A stretch of DNA of 64,000 nucleotides, taken from the NCBI GenBank assembly GCA_002359315.1, contig DEMS01000020.1, forward strand, positions 62,001 through 126,000, in the 5' to 3' direction. Every line of letters begins with the position of its first letter. Position 1 is the stretch's first letter. The notes beneath the pieces are model-generated. The model did no database searches, was not told where the DNA came from, and was given only the letters and a program-made list of their open reading frames with translations. Positions 26,948-36,123 of this stretch are shown here, one piece after another. The position numbers and the translations under genes were made by a program. This DNA is from Bacteroidetes bacterium UBA2664. GTDB lineage: Bacteria; Bacteroidota; Rhodothermia; Balneolales; Balneolaceae.

Positions 26948-29900
26948 ACAAAAACTACGCCCTAATATCTTGGATTTCTGTATTGAGTATTTGGGTTTTA
27001 TTCGTATCCAATCAGCGAATTCAAGCTCAGGGACTCGAGGATGAAGTCTACCTTAATTTTCGTTATCAAGCGATCGTCAATGATTATATCTCAACAATAT
27101 ATTATAACGACGTTTTTTTCATCTCAGTTGGTGAGATATTCAATTCCTTAAGTATTGAAAACAGGGTTGATAGAGGTCAATTTACGATCAGTGGTAATTA
27201 TATTGATCGGGGCCCGTACTCAATTAATTTTAATAATCAGCGTGCTACATTCTCCGGCAGAACAGTAGATCTGAATGCAGATTCATTCGTAATCACTGAA
27301 TTTGGATTCTATCTGCACCCGGATATTTTTCTTGAGCTGTTTCAATTAGAGTTTACGATCGATTTCAATAATCTTGCAATCTACCTGAGCACGACTGATA
27401 CAATGCCCATCGTTGCCCAGCGGGAGAGAGAAAGAAGAAGATCCCGGATTCTCAGTACTCAAAGAAATATTCGGCGTGATTTTTATCCTCTTCAAATCGA
27501 AAGGAATAGAAATGTTTTAAATGGTGGTTTTATTGATTATAACCTGAATGCAAATATCAACGATGATAGAGCAAACAGTTATGTTTACAATGGGAACTTA
27601 GGAATGGAGATTTTAAGCGGGGATCTGCAGGGTACCGTTTTTGGAAGTTATTCTGCAGAATCTACGACTCTGCGTTCTTCAGGGTTACGATGGCGATTTG
27701 GAGTTCCTGATAATGCATTTATCAGTTCTATTTCACTGGGACAGAGAAACTCAAGCGGTTTTACCTCCGCTGCATATACCGGCTTGCGAATCACGAATGA
27801 GCCTTTTGAACCGAGATTCTTATTTGGTGAGACGGCTTTTACGGGAGGTGTTTCACCGAATGCGGAAGTTGAACTCTATCGAAATAACTCATTGATTGAT
27901 TTTACGCAAGCGGATGCATCGGGTCAGTACTTTTTTTCGGTGCCGATTACCTATGGAACATCAAACTATAGTATTCGCAGTTTTTCGCCAACCGGTGATC
28001 AAACAGATCGCAACTTACGCCTGCAAATCCCACAAAATTATCTGCCCAAAGGTGAAATAAAATATGTTGTTGAAGCAGGGAGATTAGATAATCCATTAGC
28101 AGGTAATATTGAGAGGGGTTATATGGGTCGATCGATGGTTGAAGCGGGGCTAAACAGATACATAACCGTCGGTGGCGGAGCTGAGTATTTTGAAGATTTT
28201 CACGATGAGTTGCCAACATTTGTGGGAAGAGTATCCGCCAGGGTATTAACCAATCACCTTATCTCCATGGAGGCCGCAAATGAAGCATTTTATCGGGGTT
28301 CAATCAGTGCTGTATATGCAAATAGTGCCAGTTTTAACGTAAATTACACCTACTACAATAAGATGGGCGGGCTCTATAACCCGGGCCGGAATGTTTCTGC
28401 TATACGTACAAACCTATTTACCCCTTTTCGAATCGGAACTCTCCCTCTTTTTCTAAGATGGTCCTATTCTAACGAACAGAGGGAAGTAAATACCGTCCAT
28501 CGCTACCGGGTTGATCTGAATTCACGATTGGGACGTGCTAACATTCGAATTGGATATCGGGATTCTCAGATTGATAAAATTATCCCGGCCATCACATCAA
28601 CTTCCAGAGTATCAATGGCAACCACCTACAATTTTGGAAGATCACGTGAAATGCCAGGATTATTTCGAGGAATGTTTTTGGGGACTCAATTAAGTTTTGT
28701 ACCGGATGGCCAGAACATTGAAGATCTTGAAGTGCAGTTGAGCAGAAATATTTTCCGTACCGGTCGATTTCAGTTTTCTTATGGCCGGAATTTTGTAGGA
28801 AACTTCAATCTTATTCGTTTCAGCTTGTCGCTGGATTTTAGAAATTTCAGAAGCAATAGCGGTGTTCGTAGTACACCGGCAAATAATACGATTACTCAAT
28901 CATTAAGAGGTTCGATTGGATTCGATTCAAATCATAATCGGATTATACCCTATAACCGGCAGCAGGTAGGCCGTGCAGGTCTGGCCGTAAGAATGTTTGT
29001 TGACAACAATAATAATGGAACATATGATGAAGGTGAAGAATTAATACCTGAAGGAACCATTAACGTTGAAAGAGCCGGTGCAACGCGATTTACAATGGGT
29101 GGGGTAAATTATATATCCAATTTACAAGCATATCGAAGATATAATGTTGTTGTGAATAAATCGTCTGTAAATAATCCTCTGTTAGTACCGACTACTGAAC
29201 GATTCTCCATCATTACAGATCCAAATCAATTCAAATTGATTGAGATCCCATTCTATACATCAGGAATAATCGATGGAATGGTATATCAGGTAGCCGAAGA
29301 CTCTAAATCCGGATTAGGGGGGGTAAGGTTATACCTTGTACAGGTAAATGTTATGGATGGTGTCAGCCCATTTCGTCAGGAACTGCGTACGTTTGCGGAT
29401 GGAAGTTTTTACGCTTATGAAATACCACCGGGTGATTATGAGGTCAGGGTGGATCAGTCACAACAGGACTTCCTTAATGTAAAAACAGAACCCGAGGTTC
29501 TGGAGTTAACGGTCAGGGCTGTTAGTGAGGGTGATTTTGTAGAGGGTCTTGAGATTAATCTGGTTCCAAAAGATCCTTTTGAAGTGATGGATGAAGCTGT
29601 TGATGACTCAGTCGAAGTGTCTGAGATGATACCTGAAACAATGGATAATCAGCAAGACGAGTTAGTGGCAATCGCTGAAGAGGAATCTGTTGATGAAACT
29701 GTTGATGAATCTGTCGAGGAGCAAGCTGACTCGATTGCTGAATTAACTGAAACCGAAGTGCAGGATATTTCGGGCGAAACTGTAGCAGATGATGAGGATT
29801 TATTTGAGGAATCACTTCAATCAGAAGAAACCATTGATGAGAGTGCAGTGGATTCACTGATTGCAGGCGAAACACCCGTTGAGACAGAGAATGCGGACAG

Positions 29901-31065
29901 CTTAACTGAAGAGTCGATTGCAGAAGTGCAGACGGCGGATGAATCCATCGATGAGTCGGTTGCTCAATTACAGACTGAAGATGAACCTATCGAAGAGGCA
30001 ATCGCTGAAATGCAGACTGAAGATGAACCTATCGAGGAGTCGATAGCAGATGTGCAGGCAACGGATGAACCTATCGAGGAGTCAATTACTGAAGTCCAGA
30101 TGGCTGATGAGTCTGTTGAGGAGCCGATAGCTGAATCATTGTCTGATGAAGATTCAACAGAATTAGCGAGTGAAGAAGAATTAATTGAACAAGCATTTGC
30201 CAATGCCGAATTTGCTGAGGAAGACGATCCATTAGAAATAGAAAGTTTGGATGAGTCGCTGATTATGGATCCTAATCAGGAGAGAACCATCTCCGATATC
30301 CAGATATTTACCCAGGATGCCAGTTGCCGTTTCAGTATTCAAATGGCAGAATATCGATCTCTTGAAGAGGCATTTAGTGGGGCCAATCGTTTTGAGAGAG
30401 AAACCGGGTTAACGTTTCAAATTTATTCTGCCGGACCCCAGTCGCCATTTACAATCCGAACCAGTGAAAAATCTTACTTTGGTGAAGTATTGACAACTTT
30501 TAATGAGTTGTTAGCAAGAAATCCGTCTCAAAAACCGGCAATTATTACTCAGTGTGTTGAAAATGAGGAAGCCCGGCCACTTCGATACCTGATACAGCTG
30601 GCCGCTTTTTCGAGTGAGGAGAATGCTGAAAGATTCAGGGATGAGTTAAGAGATCGATATCAATTGGCATCACGACTAGACCTATCCGGTGGTTCTTTAA
30701 TTAGAGTACAGGCCGGACCTTATGTTAATCGAAGAGAGTTATTAAATGCTTTTAGAGTATTGGCACAGGATAATGTTTCACCGGGAATGTTCATATTGGT
30801 TGACCCATCATCTTATTACAATATGAGTCAGGAGTTCAGGTTGCAGGTGGGTTTATTTAACAATCCACGTGATGCTGTCAGATATGCGTTTGAGATCAGT
30901 GAAGCATTTAACATCGATACATTTGTTATTATTGATGGATCTGCTGTTAAAGTCATGGTGAACAAGAAATATGATGCATGGGATGATGTATTTCGTGATT
31001 TTACACTAATATCATCCTATGAAAATGCAAACCAGCCAGCGATTCACCTTTCAGAACAAGAGTAG
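26944..31065 (+). CDS. Usher-like outer-membrane protein with acidic repeat tail and three SPOR domains
   Basis: 1373 residues from a GTG overlapping the chaperone stop. Order: signal peptide (about 1-29); two small paired domains with VFFISVGEIFNSL and FGFYLHPDIFLELF (35-155), as in divergent ushers; barrel and plug-like region (about 185-660) with EPRFLFGETAFTGGVSPNAE and FFSVPITYGTSNYSIRSF; a calcium-loop-like DNNNNGTYDEGEE near 690 and a carboxypeptidase-regulatory-like domain to about 865; acidic low-complexity tail (about 878-1110) with six 14-residue repeats; three SPOR-like modules starting near 1128, 1213 and 1298. SPOR domains bind denuded peptidoglycan, so the tail probably reaches the wall. 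Usher assignment rests on context plus plug-like sequence. Confidence 0.7.
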   Translation: MNKNYALISWISVLSIWVLFVSNQRIQAQGLEDEVYLNFRYQAIVNDYISTIYYNDVFFISVGEIFNSLSIENRVDRGQFTISGNYIDRGPYSINFNNQRATFSGRTVDLNADSFVITEFGFYLHPDIFLELFQLEFTIDFNNLAIYLSTTDTMPIVAQRERERRRSRILSTQRNIRRDFYPLQIERNRNVLNGGFIDYNLNANINDDRANSYVYNGNLGMEILSGDLQGTVFGSYSAESTTLRSSGLRWRFGVPDNAFISSISLGQRNSSGFTSAAYTGLRITNEPFEPRFLFGETAFTGGVSPNAEVELYRNNSLIDFTQADASGQYFFSVPITYGTSNYSIRSFSPTGDQTDRNLRLQIPQNYLPKGEIKYVVEAGRLDNPLAGNIERGYMGRSMVEAGLNRYITVGGGAEYFEDFHDELPTFVGRVSARVLTNHLISMEAANEAFYRGSISAVYANSASFNVNYTYYNKMGGLYNPGRNVSAIRTNLFTPFRIGTLPLFLRWSYSNEQREVNTVHRYRVDLNSRLGRANIRIGYRDSQIDKIIPAITSTSRVSMATTYNFGRSREMPGLFRGMFLGTQLSFVPDGQNIEDLEVQLSRNIFRTGRFQFSYGRNFVGNFNLIRFSLSLDFRNFRSNSGVRSTPANNTITQSLRGSIGFDSNHNRIIPYNRQQVGRAGLAVRMFVDNNNNGTYDEGEELIPEGTINVERAGATRFTMGGVNYISNLQAYRRYNVVVNKSSVNNPLLVPTTERFSIITDPNQFKLIEIPFYTSGIIDGMVYQVAEDSKSGLGGVRLYLVQVNVMDGVSPFRQELRTFADGSFYAYEIPPGDYEVRVDQSQQDFLNVKTEPEVLELTVRAVSEGDFVEGLEINLVPKDPFEVMDEAVDDSVEVSEMIPETMDNQQDELVAIAEEESVDETVDESVEEQADSIAELTETEVQDISGETVADDEDLFEESLQSEETIDESAVDSLIAGETPVETENADSLTEESIAEVQTADESIDESVAQLQTEDEPIEEAIAEMQTEDEPIEESIADVQATDEPIEESITEVQMADESVEEPIAESLSDEDSTELASEEELIEQAFANAEFAEEDDPLEIESLDESLIMDPNQERTISDIQIFTQDASCRFSIQMAEYRSLEEAFSGANRFERETGLTFQIYSAGPQSPFTIRTSEKSYFGEVLTTFNELLARNPSQKPAIITQCVENEEARPLRYLIQLAAFSSEENAERFRDELRDRYQLASRLDLSGGSLIRVQAGPYVNRRELLNAFRVLAQDNVSPGMFILVDPSSYYNMSQEFRLQVGLFNNPRDAVRYAFEISEAFNIDTFVIIDGSAVKVMVNKKYDAWDDVFRDFTLISSYENANQPAIHLSEQE
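29887..30138 (+). repeat. Six tandem 42-bp coding repeats in the usher-like gene
   Basis: Six consecutive 42-base units at 29887, 29929, 29971, 30013, 30055 and 30097 encode 14-residue units of the type QTEDEPIEESIADV. Units 3 and 4 are nearly identical at the DNA level. They form part of the acidic linker between the barrel part and the SPOR domains. Confidence 0.85.
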
Positions 31066-31101
31066 AGATATTGTTTAGAAACAATTATTCTTGGTAGATT
31101 G

Positions 31102-31509
31102 CTACAAATAGATAATCGTTGCAGTCTGTCTATTGTCTGAGGCTGAGGTGCCGGATTTCTTTTTCTCTCCAACCAGATAGTGAACTCTCACCTTTCCGGT
31201 ATGTTCATCTACTTTTTCAATATTGGTGACTGTATATGACGAGCAATTGTTTGATGAAGAACAATTATTACCTTCACCGGCAATGATTTCAGTTTGAGAG
31301 GGGTAAGTAAGGACAAACTCCTTAAATCCGATTTGATAACTATTATCTCTGCTGGTTGCCTGTACGTTCTGGGACAGTTGATCCATGAATAAACTTCCGG
31401 GAACCACTTCAACCATCACATCCATTACTGCGATTGACTCCTTCTCCTTGTCACTTTTTTGAATCGGATCTGTGCTGAATAGTATTAAGAAGATAAATGT
31501 TAAACTCAT
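31102..31509 (-). CDS. Small secreted subunit-like protein on the opposite strand (5)
   Basis: 135 residues with a short hydrophobic N-terminus. The mature part starts with VMDVMVEVVPGS and ends TATIIYL, which parallels the VMNVTVEVVDGS start and AEIIYL end of the next gene, so the two are paralogues. A CSSSNNCSS stretch offers two cysteines for a possible disulphide. It converges on the usher-like gene, with 36 bases between the stops. I infer an additional exported subunit or regulator of the fibre system. No annotated family is certain. Confidence 0.55.
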   Translation of the reverse strand: MSLTFIFLILFSTDPIQKSDKEKESIAVMDVMVEVVPGSLFMDQLSQNVQATSRDNSYQIGFKEFVLTYPSQTEIIAGEGNNCSSSNNCSSYTVTNIEKVDEHTGKVRVHYLVGEKKKSGTSASDNRQTATIIYL

Positions 31510-31709
31510 GTATTGGAATGAGTAATTGCTAAACTTTTAATTGTATTAGATTAGATTATTTTAATCTTGTTCAATTAAACAATTATCTAATTCAAATCAA
31601 AGATAATTTTGTGCACGTCAATAAATTATTTTTTCAAAAAATATAACAAAGAGGGAAAGTAGAGAGGAGTATCTGAAATGATTAAAAATCAACCGGGTAC
31701 CATTGATCT

Positions 31710-32126
31710 TTAAAGATAGATAATTTCTGCTATCTGTTTACCGGTATAGGTACCATTGATGAAATTATTGTCAACCCCGGTTGAAAATTCAAGAGTTATT
31801 TGCCCCTTCTCATCACGGTTTTCTGTAAGTATTGACATCATCTCTACTCGGTCTATTCCATTTATCATCTCAATGGTTTGTGATGCAGAAGTAAGAATGG
31901 AGTTTTCCTGACCGTGGGAAACTGAAAATATCGCAAAAATTACTTCTGAAGGAGAGTTATCGTTGAATGTGATTAAATCATTTTGATTCATTTCAACGGA
32001 TGATCCATCCACTACTTCAACGGTTACATTCATAACGGATGTCGCAGTGTATTGGGCACTTACCGGAATATGCAACAGTGTGATGATGAAGAGTGATAAA
32101 AGTTGGATGGTTATTTTTGCTCTCAT
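31710..32126 (-). CDS. Small secreted subunit-like protein on the opposite strand (6)
   Basis: 138 residues from the ATG at 32126, chosen because MRAKITIQLLSLF begins a clean signal peptide ending PVSAQ; a TTG at 32147 would add seven residues. The mature domain is beta-rich, opens with TSVMNVTVEVVDGSSVEM and closes FINGTYTGKQIAEIIYL, the same GTYxG...Y ending as the four plus-strand subunits. It is a paralogue of the gene at 31102. Both lie just beyond the usher-like gene, so all six belong to one gene set by sequence and location. Confidence 0.6.
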   Translation of the reverse strand: MRAKITIQLLSLFIITLLHIPVSAQYTATSVMNVTVEVVDGSSVEMNQNDLITFNDNSPSEVIFAIFSVSHGQENSILTSASQTIEMINGIDRVEMMSILTENRDEKGQITLEFSTGVDNNFINGTYTGKQIAEIIYL

Positions 32127-32458
32127 TATGAATAAAGCAGGTGGCAAGTCTTTATTAACCCCACCTGAATCTTGTCCTCAGATTAAATATATTAAAAAAT
32201 CTTAATAAAACATATATATATTATTAAAATATCTTAATAATTAGTATAAAAAATTACTAAGCTGTTATTTATAATGTAATTATAAACATTAAATTATTTT
32301 AATAAAAAGATTATTAACTATACCATTTTGGATTTAGCCCAACCGCTTTTATAAAAAAGAGCAGTTTTATTTGTGTTCCATGTCATTCAATTGTTGCAAT
32401 ATTATGAGCGTTTTCTTCTAATTTTTGCTATTATTCATATAGGGACGCAATTACAGAG
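32127..32458. other. Very AT-rich divergent promoter region
   Basis: About 330 bases between the minus-strand subunit gene and the SLC13 transporter gene. A direct imperfect repeat of the type ATCTTAATAA occurs twice (about 32198 and 32228), in a stretch of nearly pure A and T (32178-32310). It has the look of a strong promoter region or a nucleoid-protein binding zone. No open frame is seen. Confidence 0.45.
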
Positions 32459-33946
32459 ATGGGGATAATTAGTATGTCAAATGATTCATTGGGCGTTAAT
32501 TATTGGTCCAGACCTCGGTTAGGGTTTTTTGCAGGACCTGTTGTATTTGTAGTGATGCTTCAAATTCCGCCTCCGGAATCGTTAAGTCAGGAAGCATGGG
32601 GTGTCGCAGCTGTCGGACTTTTAATGGCTATCTGGTGGATCAGTGAAGCGATCCCCATTCCGGCTACAGCTCTTTTACCAATTATATTATTTCCCATTCT
32701 GGATGTTGGTACGATTGCAGAAGCCACCCAACCGTTTGCAAATCCGCTTATTTACCTGTTTATGGGTGGTTTTATTATCGCTTTGGCATTGGAGAGGACA
32801 AACTTACATAAGCGTATCGCCCTGAATATTGTCATGCTGGTGGGTACAAAACCAAAAAAGATCATCATTGGTTTTATGATCTCCGCAGCTTTTTTAAGTA
32901 TGTGGGTAAGTAATACCGCCACTGCAATGATGATGTTGCCTATTGCACTTTCAATCATCGCCCTTGTGGAGACAGATGAAGCAATGGATCAAGCGGAAGT
33001 AGAGACGAACTTTGCATTAGTCATGCTTCTCATCTTAGCCTATTCGTGTAATATTGGTGGTATCGCCACTTTGATTGGTACACCCCCCAATGCATTAATG
33101 GCCGGCTATATGCTTGAAACCTATGGCGTGGAGATCGGATTTGGCCAATGGATGATGGTTGGCCTGCCACTTGTGATTCTAGCACTACCATTGGTCTATT
33201 TGAGCCTTACAAAATTAGTATATCCGATAAAATTGAAGGTTATTCCCGGCGGATATGGTATCATAAAGGCTCAACTAGACAAAGCCGGCAGGATGTCAAG
33301 CCCCGAAAAAATGGTTGCTGTTGTATTTTTTACAGTTGCCATTTTATGGATCACAAGACCGCTGCTTGAATCGACAATCCCCAATATATCAGATACCGGT
33401 ATTGCCATCTTTGGTGCGGTTTTAATGTTTCTGTTACCGGTTAATTTTAAAAAAATGGAATTTGTACTCACATGGGAGGATGCAAAAAGACTTCCCTGGG
33501 AGGTGCTGATTCTTTTTGGAGGCGGACTTAGCCTGGCTGCAGCTATTACATCAACGGGATTGGCGGATTGGATTGGTCAGTCGTTACAAATATTAGACTT
33601 TTTACCGCTTCTGATGCTCATCATTTTATCCCTTTTTGTGATCATCTTTCTGACTGAGGTTACCAGCAACACGGCAACAGCCGCTGCTTTTTTACCGATC
33701 TTAGCCTCCGTGGCAATTGCCATGGGATTTGATCCGTTATTGTTGGTGATACCGGCCACAATAGGAGCCAGTTGTGCATTCATGTTACCCGTTGCTACAC
33801 CACCAAATGCAATCGTCTATGGAAGTGGGTACGTTAGTATTCCACAAATGGCAAAGGCAGGTTTTATACTAAATATTCTAATGGTATTTGTGACCACTGC
33901 AATAGTTTATCTAATGGCCGGATATGTATTTGGAATTGAATTTTAA
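32459..33946 (+). CDS. SLC13-family (DASS) sodium/anion symporter
   Basis: Inner-membrane secondary transporter of 495 residues with about twelve hydrophobic segments. Family signatures include WWISEAIPIPATALLP early, the first SNT motif in MWVSNTATAMMMLP, GGIATLIGTPPNA, and the second half repeat TEVTSNTATAAAFLP followed by PVATPPNAIVYGSGY. These are the paired sodium/substrate-binding hairpins of dicarboxylate and sulfate carriers. Likely substrates are succinate, malate or fumarate, but sulfate cannot be excluded. A Met at residue 6 (32474) is an alternative start. It converges on the GntR gene with 2 bases between the stops. Confidence 0.9.
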   Translation: MGIISMSNDSLGVNYWSRPRLGFFAGPVVFVVMLQIPPPESLSQEAWGVAAVGLLMAIWWISEAIPIPATALLPIILFPILDVGTIAEATQPFANPLIYLFMGGFIIALALERTNLHKRIALNIVMLVGTKPKKIIIGFMISAAFLSMWVSNTATAMMMLPIALSIIALVETDEAMDQAEVETNFALVMLLILAYSCNIGGIATLIGTPPNALMAGYMLETYGVEIGFGQWMMVGLPLVILALPLVYLSLTKLVYPIKLKVIPGGYGIIKAQLDKAGRMSSPEKMVAVVFFTVAILWITRPLLESTIPNISDTGIAIFGAVLMFLLPVNFKKMEFVLTWEDAKRLPWEVLILFGGGLSLAAAITSTGLADWIGQSLQILDFLPLLMLIILSLFVIIFLTEVTSNTATAAAFLPILASVAIAMGFDPLLLVIPATIGASCAFMLPVATPPNAIVYGSGYVSIPQMAKAGFILNILMVFVTTAIVYLMAGYVFGIEF

Positions 33947-33948
33947 GA

Positions 33949-34314
33949 TCACTGCCCGGAACTATTTTTTTGATAAGCAATTTTAAAATCATCAATCGTG
34001 AAATCAAGTTGATCCATATCTTTGAAGATATGCGGTAATTTATTGTTAATAAACTCTCTTCGTTTTTTCTCTTTTACAATTTCAAACGCTTTTTCTTCTA
34101 CGAAATAACCAACTCCCCGCTGATTATAAAGTACGCCTTCTTCCTGCAGATCATGAAAAGCACGAATTGCTGTGTTTGGGTTAACCTCCATTTGAACTGC
34201 AATTTCTCTGACAGAAGGAATTCTATCACCGGTCTGCCACTCTTTTGTCATGATTTGATCACAGAAGAAATCAATAATCTGTAAATAGATGGGTCTGTTT
34301 TCATTAAAATTCAT
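33949..34314 (-). CDS. GntR-family regulator, YtrA type
   Basis: Transcriptional repressor of 121 residues. I use the ATG at 34314, since MNFNENRPIYLQIIDFF is the standard family start; a longer frame upstream is not conserved. The winged helix-turn-helix is clear (GDRIPSVREIAVQMEVNPNTAIRAFHDLQEEGVL). The effector domain is very short, as in YtrA-type GntR proteins that control ABC transporters of the same operon. Its start codon shares one base with the stop of the permease gene (TAATG). It likely binds the palindrome at 35957-35980 ahead of the operon. Confidence 0.88.
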   Translation of the reverse strand: MNFNENRPIYLQIIDFFCDQIMTKEWQTGDRIPSVREIAVQMEVNPNTAIRAFHDLQEEGVLYNQRGVGYFVEEKAFEIVKEKKRREFINNKLPHIFKDMDQLDFTIDDFKIAYQKNSSGQ

Positions 34315-35087
34315 TACACCACCTGCTGTTTTTTTAAGGATACATATGTAAACAGCAAGGCTGTTGTGGGAATAACCCATTTTAATATTGAATCAATAAC
34401 AGTATTGGTCGGTTCCAAAGTGCTAAACTGAAAAGTAAACTGTTCAAGTTCGAATAAAAAGAGATATACCCAACCTAAAAGGGTCCATATTAAAATGAAT
34501 GAGATCATTAGTGCGATAAATGCTGCTATCGTTTTAAGGAAATTATTCTTTTTGAAATAGACGGCACCGAATAGAAAAAGGCTATTTAGAAAAAAATAAT
34601 TCAGAGCATAATCCCAGGTTGTTTCATTAAATGGGTTATAAAGATCAAACCCGGAGAAACTACCCTCAAACAATATTAATATCAATGATGATAGAAGGGA
34701 TATAAAGAAAATTGCTGCTATTGTTAGAAATAGAAAAACGGGCATAGTTAAAAACCATGCTGAAAGAAATTTTTCAGTTGAAGTGGCAGGTAATGTCAGT
34801 GATTGAAATGCAGTTGAGGGGGTATATAACTCCTGAAAAATATCACTGGTTAACAATAATCCCCATAGAGTAAAAATGATGAGCGCTGTTGGCAACAAAG
34901 ACTCAAAACGATTGACCCCGGTCTCGCTCAGTATAAATATTGTAGGGACCATCCAAATCACCAAAATAATCCCGATTGATGCTAACAGGCCAATAATCCA
35001 TTGGCGTTGATTTAATACGAATGTTCTTTTACAAAGATGAATAAAACGGGCTAAACTGAATGAATTCGTTGGATTAAGTGTGTTCAT
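34314..35087 (-). CDS. ABC transporter membrane subunit
   Basis: Inner-membrane protein of 257 residues with about six hydrophobic segments (for example GLLASIGIILVIWMVPTIFIL and FLFLTIAAIFFISLLSSLILIL). It fits the permease position in YtrA-type operons and is preceded by its ATPase with a 4-base overlap. No substrate can be read from the sequence; related operons respond to cell-envelope stress or peptide antibiotics. Transport direction is likely export. Confidence 0.75.
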   Translation of the reverse strand: MNTLNPTNSFSLARFIHLCKRTFVLNQRQWIIGLLASIGIILVIWMVPTIFILSETGVNRFESLLPTALIIFTLWGLLLTSDIFQELYTPSTAFQSLTLPATSTEKFLSAWFLTMPVFLFLTIAAIFFISLLSSLILILFEGSFSGFDLYNPFNETTWDYALNYFFLNSLFLFGAVYFKKNNFLKTIAAFIALMISFILIWTLLGWVYLFLFELEQFTFQFSTLEPTNTVIDSILKWVIPTTALLFTYVSLKKQQVV

Positions 35088-35932
35088 AATACTCCTCCAT
35101 TTTGAAATACTCGGTTGAAAGGCTCCGGTTGCTGAATGACGCCATTGAATAAAAGTTCTAAGTCAATCAGGGTTTCCTCATCGGCAGGGTCTTTCAAACA
35201 GATTGCAAACTGTCCCCCCAGAGTGTCTTCACTGTATAAAGAGGAGCGTGTTTCATCCGTTTTTAGTTTTATAAAACTGAGTTTATCACTTATGGATTTC
35301 AGGGTTTGATCAAAAATGATAGTTCCGGAATGTAATAGAGTGACCCGATCGATGAGTGTGTTCAAGTCTCTAACCTGATGAGTGGATATCACCACACATC
35401 GGTTATCCAAATCAGCTGCTGCCATTATTTTTCGAAATTGACTTTTTGAGGGTATATCCAGTCCGTTGGTAGGCTCATCCAACAGCAGCAGAGAAGCATT
35501 GCTTGCCAAAGCGAATGCAATCATAAATTTCTTGCGTTGCCCATACGATAGTTCAGTCAAATTTTTTCCGGTATCAATTTGAAACTCAGTCAAAATCAGT
35601 GAAATAGTTTCAAAATCGAATCCGGGATAGAAGGGAGCCTGGATATCAATGTATTTCAGCGCATCCATTTTTGGCAGTTCGAACTGCTCGGGCAGAATAA
35701 ATAGATCGCTCAAAACTTTGGGCAGCCTCTCTCTGGCCGGAGCCTCATGAATCAAACACTCCCCGGAATCAGGAAATAACATGCCTGAAATTAGATTCAG
35801 TAAAGTAGTTTTCCCGGCACCGTTCAGACCGAATAATCCATAAGTGTTCCCTTTCTCGAGTTTTAAATTCAACTGATTGAATAATGGCGGATTCTTTTTA
35901 AATGCAAACGTTAAATTTTCTATTGTGACCAT
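35084..35932 (-). CDS. ABC transporter ATP-binding protein
   Basis: Nucleotide-binding subunit of 282 residues. Walker A is GLNGAGKTTL near 35-44, the signature is LSYGQRKK and Walker B is LLLLDEPTNGLD, with a switch His in STHQVRD. The C-terminal 60 residues are an extension typical of export-type ATPases. It is the first gene of the three-gene operon ATPase-permease-GntR, read leftwards, and an operator-like palindrome lies 24 bases upstream of its start. Confidence 0.93.
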   Translation of the reverse strand: MVTIENLTFAFKKNPPLFNQLNLKLEKGNTYGLFGLNGAGKTTLLNLISGMLFPDSGECLIHEAPARERLPKVLSDLFILPEQFELPKMDALKYIDIQAPFYPGFDFETISLILTEFQIDTGKNLTELSYGQRKKFMIAFALASNASLLLLDEPTNGLDIPSKSQFRKIMAAADLDNRCVVISTHQVRDLNTLIDRVTLLHSGTIIFDQTLKSISDKLSFIKLKTDETRSSLYSEDTLGGQFAICLKDPADEETLIDLELLFNGVIQQPEPFNRVFQNGGVL

Positions 35933-35956
35933 GCGGCATTGGATTTGTTCAGTTAT

Positions 35957-35980
35957 ACTGTATCAGTATACTAATACAGT
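35957..35980. promoter_or_regulatory. Near-perfect 24-bp palindromic operator for the GntR/ABC operon
   Basis: ACTGTAT (35957-35963) and ATACAGT (35974-35980) flank a centred palindrome AGTATACT (35965-35972); only one symmetric base pair mismatches. It lies directly upstream of the ABC ATPase gene, where the promoter must be. Position and symmetry fit binding of the YtrA-type GntR dimer encoded at the end of the same operon. Confidence 0.7.
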
Positions 35981-36123
35981 AAAATAGATGCAATATCTTT
36001 TTCTTTTGACAAAAAATAATCCGGAAAAGGCGTTCTAAAAATCAAAAAAAGGTGAAATTTAATTCGAGATATTGGGATTTTTAATAGTCAGAGTACCTTA
36101 CGGCCCTAATAGAAGCTACTTAA

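Noticed and set aside
29964..30203. Antisense Ser-rich open frame in the usher-like gene
   Set aside because: It is the mirror of the 42-bp acidic repeats on the coding strand.
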